Source: Ignavibacteria bacterium UBA2333 (lineage in GTDB: Bacteria; Bacteroidota; Ignavibacteria; Kapaibacteriales; Kapaibacteriaceae). Taken from it: a stretch of 64,000 bases of DNA. Location of the stretch: NCBI GenBank assembly GCA_002344895.1, contig DDUR01000053.1, forward strand, positions 1-64,000, written 5' to 3'. The position numbers were made by a program, and so were the translations under genes. The notes beneath the pieces are model-generated. The model saw only the letters and a list, made by a program, of their open reading frames with translations, was not told the origin of the DNA and searched no databases. Positions 46,114 to 53,839 of the stretch are shown piece by piece. The first letter of the stretch is position 1, and every line of letters begins with the position of its first letter.

Positions 46114-47577
46114 ATGAAATCACAACGAATTGCGACTCTCTTCCTCGCCCTTATGTGTGCAACACTCAGTGTTATTGCACAGACGATTCAGATAACACCG
46201 CTTGACAACAACACTTCTCGTGATGACTTCGCACCTTCCGTCTCAAATCACGGAAGAATGATTGTCACAACCGTTGACGAGGACGGTAATCAACGGCTGC
46301 ACGTTATGCAGAGAACGTCCGATGGTTGGACATCAACGTCGTCAATGTCAGGTGACATTAACGACGGTGAGCAGGTTGGAACGGCAACGCTGACGCCAGA
46401 CGGCCAGATGATGATCTTTGCAGCATACAGTCACGATGTAGAGGGATTTGGCCGCACGGATCTTTACTCGGCTACAAAACAAGGATCGTCATGGGGTGAC
46501 GTAAAGAACCTTGGCGGCACGGTCAACTCTGACGCGTACGACTCCAATCCAACACTTTCAGCAGACGGTAGGACACTCTACTTCGCATCCGATCGCCGCG
46601 GATCTAAGGGTGGGACCGACATCTTTATGACGCAGTGGAATGGCAAGGAATGGTCAGCTGCAGTTCCTCTTGAAGGAATCAATACACCGTCAGATGAAAT
46701 GTCTCCCGTCATTGCCGCTGATGGAACAACACTAACATTCTCTAGTAATCGGCCCGGTGGTAAGGGTGGATTCGACATCTATGTTGCCAAGGTGAAAGGA
46801 TCCACTGCTTCCGGTGTTCAGGCTGCGTCTGCGCCAATCAACACTGAAGCTGACGAGATGTTCTACACATCGATTCCAAACTCCAACCAAGCCTATTTCA
46901 GCCGTACGACGGAGAAGGGTGATTTCGACAACTTTATGGCTGTTCCAAATCCTTTTCCTTCTGATCCTGTAACCCTCGTAGAAGGTACAGTTCGGGACGC
47001 TGTGACAAAAGAACCCCTTGGGGCAGACATTACCGTAACGGATTTGACGACGCAGAAAACTGTGTCGACGTTACGAAGTGACGCTACAACTGGTGGGTAT
47101 TTTGTGACACTCACTCCTGGCCGTGTATACTCTATCACGGCAAAGAAAAAGGGTTATCTCTTCCATTCGGAGCGGTATGAAGTTCCACCGGATGCAAAGG
47201 GCTCTACGATTACGAAGGACATCGATCTATCGCCGATCAGTGGCGGTGGCGACCGTCTTCTGGTCTTCTTCGACTATGACAAGTCTGAGCTCAAAAGCGA
47301 ATCTGTTCCCGAACTCGAACGGATTATCGAGTTCCTACGAGACAATCCGAATGTTCGTGTAAGTTTTGAAGGTCATACCGATGATCAGGGCGCGGATGAC
47401 TACAACATGAAACTTTCCGAAAAACGTGCTCAGTCCGTTCGTGAGTACGTGATTACGGGAGGTGTCGACTCACAACGAGTTACGGCTGTTGGTTTTGGGA
47501 AAACCAAACCGCTGGCTAAGGGAACTACGGATGACGCACGTGCGATGAATCGTCGCGTGGAGATGCGCGTCAAGTAA
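46114..47577 (+). CDS. OmpA family protein with PD40 repeats
   Basis: A 487-residue envelope protein. Signal peptide at about 1-22; four or more PD40 (WD40-like) blades (LTPDGQMMIFAAYSHDVEG, LSADGRTLYFASDRRGSKGG, IAADGTTLTFSSNRPGGKGG); a carboxypeptidase-regulatory-like segment (VEGTVRDAVTKEPLGADIT) near 290; and a C-terminal OmpA domain with FFDYDKSELKSE and the diaminopimelate-binding FEGHTDDQGADDYNMKLSEK. It would tie the outer membrane or a secretion apparatus to peptidoglycan. This architecture is common in Bacteroidota, including T9SS-linked PorE-like proteins. Ribosome-binding site AAGGAG at 46102-46107. Confidence 0.88.
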   Translation: MKSQRIATLFLALMCATLSVIAQTIQITPLDNNTSRDDFAPSVSNHGRMIVTTVDEDGNQRLHVMQRTSDGWTSTSSMSGDINDGEQVGTATLTPDGQMMIFAAYSHDVEGFGRTDLYSATKQGSSWGDVKNLGGTVNSDAYDSNPTLSADGRTLYFASDRRGSKGGTDIFMTQWNGKEWSAAVPLEGINTPSDEMSPVIAADGTTLTFSSNRPGGKGGFDIYVAKVKGSTASGVQAASAPINTEADEMFYTSIPNSNQAYFSRTTEKGDFDNFMAVPNPFPSDPVTLVEGTVRDAVTKEPLGADITVTDLTTQKTVSTLRSDATTGGYFVTLTPGRVYSITAKKKGYLFHSERYEVPPDAKGSTITKDIDLSPISGGGDRLLVFFDYDKSELKSESVPELERIIEFLRDNPNVRVSFEGHTDDQGADDYNMKLSEKRAQSVREYVITGGVDSQRVTAVGFGKTKPLAKGTTDDARAMNRRVEMRVK

Positions 47578-47603
47578 TCCCTCTAGTTCGCGCTTCACAA
47601 AAA

Positions 47604-47664
47604 ACGGCGCTAGACGTGAACATCGAAGATGATTGTCATCAATCGATACCACGTTTAGCGCCGT
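47604..47664. terminator. Long bidirectional hairpin between convergent genes
   Basis: ACGGCGCTAGACGTG (47604-47618) pairs with CACGTTTAGCGCCGT (47650-47664) with one G-T pair; the 31-base loop may pair weakly inside. A-run before and TTTT after. It ends both the OmpA-PD40 and the DUF4175 genes. Confidence 0.8.
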
Positions 47665-47687
47665 ACGTTTTGTAACAGGTGAAGCGT

Positions 47688-50600
47688 CTATTTATTTGTC
47701 GATCCCTGTCCAATTTTATCCATATAGACTCGAATGAGTCGCTCATACTCAGTGGTATACGTCGACTTTACACGTTGTTGTGTCTCTCGTAACAGTTCCA
47801 GTCGACGTTGACGGTCTTCAAGATCCAGCGCGGATGGTGACTGACGACGGACATCTGTGCCACTTCGCGACTCGCGCGATTTCTCATAGTCACGATCATT
47901 AAACGAGCGTGACGCATCAAGGAGCCGGCTGAGAATACGTTCCTGACGAAGGCGCGTCTCAGGAGTGATTGAACCCGACTGCATATCTGTCATAACCTCT
48001 CGCATGTCATCAGCGATTTTTTTGAGGTCACCAACAGGTTGTTTCTCACCACCCACATCCTTTCGCTCTTTCTCCATCTCTTCGAGTGCTCGCAGTGCTT
48101 GTCCTTGCTGAGCTGCAAGGCGACCCATCTCGGCACGCTGCTTCTCACTCATTTGACCTTGCCCGCCGAGTTGCTGCATTCCTTGATTGATACCCTGCTG
48201 CTGATCAGCGAGTTCTTGTAGACGCTGGAATGGACTTTGAGGACCTTTCCCTTTACCCATTCCAGGATTCTGTCCACTACCACCCTGACCCTGTCCCTCT
48301 CCAGCCATCATTTGTCCGAGTGCATTACTCATTTTTTGAATTGCTGAGTTCATGGCACTCAAGGCATCTCCCTGATCCTTGGCAGCCATTTGACCATTTC
48401 GGCCTTGCAGTTGCTCCATTGCGCCCTGCATTGACTGGAGGGCATCACCCATGTCCTGAGCCATTTCAGGAGTTACCGACATCGATTTCTGGCCGAGTTG
48501 CATCATGTTGCTGGCGATATTCTGCATCGCCTCGCGGATCTTTTGCTGTTGCTGTGCTAACTGCGGGAATTGGTTTGATCCTGCATCGGTACCCTCTGTT
48601 TTGTCCTGTAGTGACTCCTGCTGTTTTGAGAGCTCAAGCAGATCATTCACGTTCTTTTGCATCTGACGCATCGCATCGCGCGCACTATTGCGGCGCATTT
48701 GCTTTTTCATCTGTTGCATTTGCTGGGCAAAACGTTCCATGTTGTCTGCCGCCGACGTTTGAGACTCTGAAGCTTCGTCCATATCACCGCGCTCAAGATC
48801 TTGCTGGGCATCCTTCATGGCCTGTGAGGTCTTTGATTCATCGAGATCCTTCTTTGCCTGTTCCATCATGTCGAGCGGCATATCCTGCCGAACGTCATTC
48901 ATGAGTTTCTCGAGTTCCTTTGTTTCCTTTGCGAGCTCGTCAAATCGTTTTTGAAGATCCTGTTGTTCGCGTGCAAGTTGATCACGTTGTTGTTTGTCGT
49001 TAGGATTTGCGTTACGTGCTTGTTGCTCAAGTTCGCGTTGACGTTGTGCAAGTTCCTCTGCTCGTTTTGCTAGTTCATCTGCCTTTTGTTCGGCTTGTGT
49101 TCTCTTCAGCAGATTCATTGTCCGTTCAATGTTCTTCTTGAACTGCTCTTCGTCGAACTTAAAGTCTTTCATAGCATTCTGCAGATCTTCCGGAGACATG
49201 TTCTCCATGGCTCGTTCCATCTCCTTCTGTAATCGCTCAAGCTCTGGTGACTTCACCTCGCGCATGAGTTTCTGCAGTTCCATGTACTTCTCAAGTGTCT
49301 CGGGGCTGATGGCATTGTTCTGTTGTAACTGCTCCGTCATTTTTTCAATCTTTTCGGCAGCAGCTTCCATACGTTTCTCAAGCTCCGCCTGACGCTTCAC
49401 CAGTTCCTCTGCTTTTTTAGCTTCGTTCCACGACAGCTCCTTACCTTGAGCAGCCTGTTGTTTTTGGAGTTCACGCTGAAGTGTTTCTGCTTCCTTACGA
49501 ATCTCGTCAGCTTCCTTGGCGAGTTCCTTCATTTCTTTCGACACTTCACTCTGGGTTCGATCTGTCTGAGCAAAAACTTCTTCAAGAGAAGGTAAACGCA
49601 CCTTGTAGGTTGATGTCTTTGCCGTCTTTGGTCCAGCTACAACGTCGTTATCGGCAACCTCAAGGTAAAACTCATACACATCGTCTGGCGTAATGCCAAT
49701 CCCTGCTAGGTCCCAAATCGTCGCAACGTCTCTAACCGTTCCGTCTCCCGATATCGCTACATCCTTTGACGTAAACTTTGACTCTGCCTGAGCATATCTT
49801 GACTTTACGAGGCGATAGTGCAGCTTTAATGATGAGAATCCATAATCATCGGTGATTGTCACACGTATTGGAAGACGTGCCTTCGGATCGATGTCGATGT
49901 CCTTCGTTGGTTCAATCATGGCAATTGTCGGATATCCGTCCGACAATGCCACAAGTCTCCATGCGACAGGATCGACATTTGTGAGTCCTGCCTTGTCACG
50001 CAATTCGACGTGATATGTGCCAGACGACGTGAGCGTAAATCTGCCCGTTGTCACAGATCCACGTGGTGACATCGGAACGCGTATGGTGTCGAGTGCCCCT
50101 TCTGCCCCTTGTACAATCACAATGTCGGCGGACGTAATATCCTTGTTTGCAGTAATCGTAAGATCAACCGTACTCCCAACAAGGGCGGCAACGTCGGCAT
50201 TTCCCTCGTCGATGGCTTGAGGTGGCAGCCGCGTGTATGACGGAGGAATCACACGTCCGGTCATCGCCCGAAGTAGTGGTCGATCATAGACACGAACCAT
50301 TGCCGTATCCGTCACAACACCCGTTTCGAGCCATGCTCCTCGGGCATAGACGGCAACATCAGACTGGAGTCCTGTGATTTGATATGTATATGTTCCGGAC
50401 GTGTCGCGGCGCACTTCAAAGGGTGCGAACCGACCGCTTGCTCCTTCACGAATAAACATCGTGATCGATTCGGGTGCTGTTCCTTGCGATGTAACCGCTA
50501 TGCGAATCGACGAACCACGCATTGCTGACGTATCGGACGTCTCTATCTGCAACGAATAGGGCGGAGGAGGAAGAAATGATTCATCGTATCGGACAATTCG

Positions 50601-51146
50601 CTCCCACGCTGCTCCGAACGTGTGTGGCAATGCGGCAGGGAGACCAAGAGCTAGTGCGAGTGCAAACGTAGCCCATATAGCAGCGCGACGTGTCGGTCTC
50701 CGATCGATGATTACCGAGAAATCCTTTGGTGCAGCAACGGTATGAGCGGCATGTATGGCTGCATCACGCAGCGAACTGGAAGCCAGTGCTGCCGAGGTTG
50801 TTTCTAATTGCAAAGCATTACATAATCTATCACCGACATCATCGTAAAACCTGCCGACACGAAGTGCCAATTCTTCAATACTCGCAGATGAAATGACGCC
50901 AAGTAATCGTAATACGGGCATGGTCATCAGGACAAGTGGCGATGTTATGCCTGTTGCTACTATAGCCCACCACATGGCCGTACGAATCTGCATTGATCCG
51001 TGAGCGAATTCCTCAAAGATTATAAAGGCAACTACTACGGCAGATACGATCGTCGCTGACGTGAACAGGCCATTAAGCACAAAGAGTATGTGCTCGGCCC
51101 GACTGGTTGTCTGGAGTCGACGCCGGAGTGGTTCGAGTGACGTCAT
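47688..51146 (-). CDS. DUF4175-like membrane protein with long Gln/Glu-rich coiled coil
   Basis: A 1152-residue protein. Three helices near the N-terminus (about 22-47, 57-80 and 155-175) anchor it; about 180-520 is beta-rich and presumably periplasmic (YTRLPPQAIDEGNADVAALV, VRVTITDDYGFSSLKLHYRL-type segment near 445); about 525-1150 is an extremely Gln-, Glu-, Met- and Lys-rich coiled coil (KRAEELAQRQRELEQQARN and many similar). This fits DUF4175 proteins, which appear near DUF4159, MoxR and VWA genes in many Bacteroidota; none of those but DUF4159 is here. Its start shares one base with the DUF4159 stop (TAATG). Function unknown; a mechanical or scaffold role is a guess. Confidence 0.75.
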   Translation of the reverse strand: MTSLEPLRRRLQTTSRAEHILFVLNGLFTSATIVSAVVVAFIIFEEFAHGSMQIRTAMWWAIVATGITSPLVLMTMPVLRLLGVISSASIEELALRVGRFYDDVGDRLCNALQLETTSAALASSSLRDAAIHAAHTVAAPKDFSVIIDRRPTRRAAIWATFALALALGLPAALPHTFGAAWERIVRYDESFLPPPPYSLQIETSDTSAMRGSSIRIAVTSQGTAPESITMFIREGASGRFAPFEVRRDTSGTYTYQITGLQSDVAVYARGAWLETGVVTDTAMVRVYDRPLLRAMTGRVIPPSYTRLPPQAIDEGNADVAALVGSTVDLTITANKDITSADIVIVQGAEGALDTIRVPMSPRGSVTTGRFTLTSSGTYHVELRDKAGLTNVDPVAWRLVALSDGYPTIAMIEPTKDIDIDPKARLPIRVTITDDYGFSSLKLHYRLVKSRYAQAESKFTSKDVAISGDGTVRDVATIWDLAGIGITPDDVYEFYLEVADNDVVAGPKTAKTSTYKVRLPSLEEVFAQTDRTQSEVSKEMKELAKEADEIRKEAETLQRELQKQQAAQGKELSWNEAKKAEELVKRQAELEKRMEAAAEKIEKMTEQLQQNNAISPETLEKYMELQKLMREVKSPELERLQKEMERAMENMSPEDLQNAMKDFKFDEEQFKKNIERTMNLLKRTQAEQKADELAKRAEELAQRQRELEQQARNANPNDKQQRDQLAREQQDLQKRFDELAKETKELEKLMNDVRQDMPLDMMEQAKKDLDESKTSQAMKDAQQDLERGDMDEASESQTSAADNMERFAQQMQQMKKQMRRNSARDAMRQMQKNVNDLLELSKQQESLQDKTEGTDAGSNQFPQLAQQQQKIREAMQNIASNMMQLGQKSMSVTPEMAQDMGDALQSMQGAMEQLQGRNGQMAAKDQGDALSAMNSAIQKMSNALGQMMAGEGQGQGGSGQNPGMGKGKGPQSPFQRLQELADQQQGINQGMQQLGGQGQMSEKQRAEMGRLAAQQGQALRALEEMEKERKDVGGEKQPVGDLKKIADDMREVMTDMQSGSITPETRLRQERILSRLLDASRSFNDRDYEKSRESRSGTDVRRQSPSALDLEDRQRRLELLRETQQRVKSTYTTEYERLIRVYMDKIGQGSTNK
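50095..50108 (-). repeat. GGGGC-pair motif, site 11
   Basis: On the + strand GCCCC blocks 9 bases apart, read on the coding strand as QGAEGA. Confidence 0.7.
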
Positions 51147-51823
51147 TATCGTGTTAGAGCGTGGACAATGATATTCGTACCAAGTCGTAAAGCAAGCTCA
51201 CGTCGTTCAGGACTATCGTTGTGAACTTCGGGATCGGCCCATCCGTCACTTGGATTCGTCTCATACGTGTAGAACACACAAAGTCGGCCTTCTACGAAGA
51301 GACCAAAACCCTGTGGGGGTTTTGCATCGTGTTCATGGATTTTCGGCAGACCGTTAGGAAAGTCAAAATGGCTGTGATAGATGGGATGATCAAACGGCAA
51401 TTCAACAAAGTCCTGGTTAGGAAAGACCTTCTTCATTTCCGCCCTGATACTCGTATCCATGCCGTAGTCATCGTCGATGTAGAGGAACCCCCCACTCTGT
51501 AACCACGCACGTAAACGCCGAGCCTCACCATCGGAAAAGTTCACGGTACCGTGTCCCGTCATAAACACCAATGGATAAAGAAAGATGTTGTCGGTTGAGA
51601 GGTCAACATATTCGTAGACTGGTTCGACATCAATGGTGGTGTTTTCCGCCACGAAACGAAGCAAATTCACCTCAGCACTCGGATCGTTGTACCAGTCTCC
51701 CCCACCCTGATACTTTAGTCTGGCGAGACGCACAGCACTTTGTTTGCCACGATCAACCTGGGCGTCAACAGTGCCAAGGGTAACAAGCAAGGTGATGAGG
51801 AATGTCAGGAGAGAGCGAGTCAT
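51146..51823 (-). CDS. DUF4159 domain-containing exported protein
   Basis: A 225-residue protein with a signal peptide (LLTFLITLLVTLGTVDAQ) and a DUF4159 body: LARLKYQGGGDWYNDPSAEV, FMTGHGTVNFSDGEARRLRA, SGGFLYIDDDYGMD and ELPFDHPIYHSHFDFPNGLP. The fold resembles a glutamine-amidotransferase-like (ThuA-like) sandwich; no enzymatic role is established. It is coupled to rsmG (ATGA at 51820-51823) and to the DUF4175 gene. Linkage of the two domains in many genomes suggests a joint envelope function. Confidence 0.88.
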   Translation of the reverse strand: MTRSLLTFLITLLVTLGTVDAQVDRGKQSAVRLARLKYQGGGDWYNDPSAEVNLLRFVAENTTIDVEPVYEYVDLSTDNIFLYPLVFMTGHGTVNFSDGEARRLRAWLQSGGFLYIDDDYGMDTSIRAEMKKVFPNQDFVELPFDHPIYHSHFDFPNGLPKIHEHDAKPPQGFGLFVEGRLCVFYTYETNPSDGWADPEVHNDSPERRELALRLGTNIIVHALTR

Positions 51824-52521
51824 AGTGTTACGGTAACAACCTTCTTTTCGTCAGCTTCAAACCACGGCGCACCGAACAGTTTGACATTGTGAACGGTAAT
51901 CTTGGCGTCAGGAAACATTTCGCGCGCTTCATCCAACTCTTCCGTTAAATCACCGCCTTTGAGAAACGCATAGATTCCCGTAGGAGCGAGTAACGGGCTG
52001 GACCACGACAGTAGTGCAGCTGTCCGAGCAACGGCGCGCGATATGATAACGTCGAAGGCCGCACGATAGTGCGTTTCCGTAACAAGATCTTCCACCCGTG
52101 CACACCTGGCCTCAACGTCCTTGAGTCCCGTGTGTTCAGCAAACATCTGTGTCATGGAAATCTTCTTACGAATCGAGTCAACAAGCAACATTCGCACGTC
52201 CGGACGGGCAATCTTGATTGGAATACCGGGTAACCCACCGCCAGTGCCGATGTCAAGAACTCTCGCTTTCTTCGGAATGTTGACGTACTTCAGTATCACA
52301 AGTGAATGCAGGATGTGACGATCCCATAAATGTGACTCGTCTTTGCGGGAGACCATGTTCACACGAGCATTCCAGTACTTCAGTTCGTCGTGATATCGCG
52401 TTAGCCGTTCCATTTGCTCCTTATCGAGAACAATGGAATTGGCTGAACACGTCGTCCAGAAGTCAATGTCTCCGAAGATGTTCGATTCTTCCTGCATGGC
52501 CTGCGTAGGTTTGCCGTTCAT
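51820..52521 (-). CDS. rsmG: 16S rRNA (guanine-527-N7)-methyltransferase (RsmG)
   Basis: Methylates G527 of 16S rRNA using SAM. The 233-residue product has RLTRYHDELKYWNARVNMVS, HILHSLVILKY, SAM motif VLDIGTGGGLPGIPIKI near 90-106, and VEARCARVEDL. The frame extends to 52755, but the family starts near the ATG at 52521, which has GGAAG upstream; ATG 52497 is an alternative. That ATG overlaps the ATG of the divergent glycosyltransferase (CATG at 52519-52522), so the two genes start from one palindrome. The gene leads an operon with DUF4159 and DUF4175. Confidence 0.92.
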   Translation of the reverse strand: MNGKPTQAMQEESNIFGDIDFWTTCSANSIVLDKEQMERLTRYHDELKYWNARVNMVSRKDESHLWDRHILHSLVILKYVNIPKKARVLDIGTGGGLPGIPIKIARPDVRMLLVDSIRKKISMTQMFAEHTGLKDVEARCARVEDLVTETHYRAAFDVIISRAVARTAALLSWSSPLLAPTGIYAFLKGGDLTEELDEAREMFPDAKITVHNVKLFGAPWFEADEKKVVTVTL

Positions 52522-53149
52522 GGATCTTCCGTTTTTCAGCGTCATCGTCTGCACGTACAATCGTGCGTCACTGCTCAGCAGGGCTTTGGACTCCCTTATC
52601 TCGCAGCGATACAAAAACTGGGAGGCCGTCATTGTTGACGATGGGTCGACCGACACAACGTCCTCGGTCGTACAAAGGTACGTAGCGATGGACCATCGAT
52701 TTGTGAGCCTATACCAGACAAATTCCGGCACGGGTGCGGCCAGGAATACGGGCATTACGCGTAGTCGAGGTCAATACGTCACCTTCCTTGACTCCGATGA
52801 TGCCTATGCTCCAGATCATCTGAGTATTCGCTACGATCTTCTGCAGCAAGCCCCGATGACGGACCTATTGCACGGCGGAGTTCACATTATTGGAAGTCCA
52901 TGGGTTCGTGACAAAGACGACCCGTCTCGTTTTGTTCATCTTGACGACTGTGTTATCGGAGGGACGTTCGTGATAAAACGAGATGTCTTTTCGAGACTGG
53001 GGATGTTTGATGCCGTGCGGTATGCTGACGATACAATGTTCTTTGATCGCGCCATGCAACATGGAGTAACCATCGAGAAGACTACGGAACCAACGTACAT
53101 CTATCACCGCGATACACCCGACAGTCTCTGCTCAACCTATGCCCCGTGA
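52520..53149 (+). CDS. Glycosyltransferase family 2 (short)
   Basis: A 209-residue GT-A enzyme: FFSVIVCTYNRASLLSRALD, VIVDDGSTDTTSS near 38-50, the metal motif FLDSDDAY near 88 and GGTFVIKRDVFSRLGMFD with DDTMFFDRAM. It lacks the C-terminal extension of larger relatives but all GT2 core motifs are present. An upstream ATG at 52433 is in frame, but it would run through rsmG; 52520 begins at the conserved start. It overlaps nth by 11 bases at its end (53139-53149). The acceptor is unknown. Confidence 0.8.
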   Translation: MDLPFFSVIVCTYNRASLLSRALDSLISQRYKNWEAVIVDDGSTDTTSSVVQRYVAMDHRFVSLYQTNSGTGAARNTGITRSRGQYVTFLDSDDAYAPDHLSIRYDLLQQAPMTDLLHGGVHIIGSPWVRDKDDPSRFVHLDDCVIGGTFVIKRDVFSRLGMFDAVRYADDTMFFDRAMQHGVTIEKTTEPTYIYHRDTPDSLCSTYAP

Positions 53150-53786
53150 GTCAAAATCCGCACGCGCCCGTCGCCTCAGCACCATTCTCGATCGACTGTC
53201 CATCGCCTATCCAGATGCCCGAGTAGGTTTGGACTTCACGACACCCTTCGAACTCCTCATTGCCACCATACTTTCAGCGCAATGCACGGACGAGCGTGTG
53301 AATCAGGTCACCCCGAACCTCTTTGCCAAGTATCACTCTCCCGGTGATTATCTGTCCGTACCCCAGGAAGAACTCGAGGCAGATATTCACTCGACGGGAT
53401 TTTATCGGAATAAGGCTCGAAACATTCGTGCCTGTTGTACACGGTTGTTAGATGTATTCTCTGGTGAGGTACCTCATACCCTCGACGAGTTAACGTCGTT
53501 GCCAGGTGTTGGACGAAAAACCGCCAATTGCGTTCTCTCAAATTGCTGGGATATTCCTGGAATCACTGTTGACACACACGTGACTCGAATCATGAATCTT
53601 CTAGGCATTGTATCTACAAAGGATGCTGTAGCGATTGAATATGCTCTGATGGATCTTGTACCTCAAGAGCGTTGGAATAGTATGAACCATCTCATCATTA
53701 CTCACGGACGGAAGACGTGTATTGCTCGGCGTCCGCAGTGCTCTACATGTAGTATTCGCGACCTCTGCCCCTCGGCAATTCCCTAA
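53139..53786 (+). CDS. nth: Endonuclease III (Nth)
   Basis: Bifunctional DNA glycosylase/AP lyase for oxidised pyrimidines. It has 215 residues, with helix-hairpin-helix LPGVGRKTANCVL (catalytic Lys) near 115-127, catalytic Asp in GITVDTHVTR near 140, and a [4Fe-4S] loop of spacing C-x6-C-x2-C-x5-C at the end (CIARRPQCSTCSIRDLC). Both catalytic residues are present. Its start lies inside the end of the glycosyltransferase gene. Confidence 0.95.
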   Translation: MPRESKSARARRLSTILDRLSIAYPDARVGLDFTTPFELLIATILSAQCTDERVNQVTPNLFAKYHSPGDYLSVPQEELEADIHSTGFYRNKARNIRACCTRLLDVFSGEVPHTLDELTSLPGVGRKTANCVLSNCWDIPGITVDTHVTRIMNLLGIVSTKDAVAIEYALMDLVPQERWNSMNHLIITHGRKTCIARRPQCSTCSIRDLCPSAIP

Positions 53787-53814
53787 CGCCGTATACGGAC
53801 CGGCGTCACGTTTT
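53786..53814 (+). terminator. Possible terminator after nth
   Basis: ACGCCG and CGGCGT can pair around a 9-base loop, followed by CACGTTTTG. The T-run is short, so this is weak. Confidence 0.35.
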
Positions 53815-53839
53815 GCCCTCGTGATTACACGTAGGACAT

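Noticed and set aside
48230..48904. Plus-strand frame of 224 codons
   Set aside because: It is antisense to the repetitive Gln/Glu-rich part of the DUF4175 gene; the protein has no coherent domain and reflects the biased codons opposite.
48000..49500. Repetitive DNA that might suggest a CRISPR array or tandem repeats
   Set aside because: The repetition is irregular and explained by Gln, Glu and Met codons of a coiled coil; there are no constant repeats with spacers.
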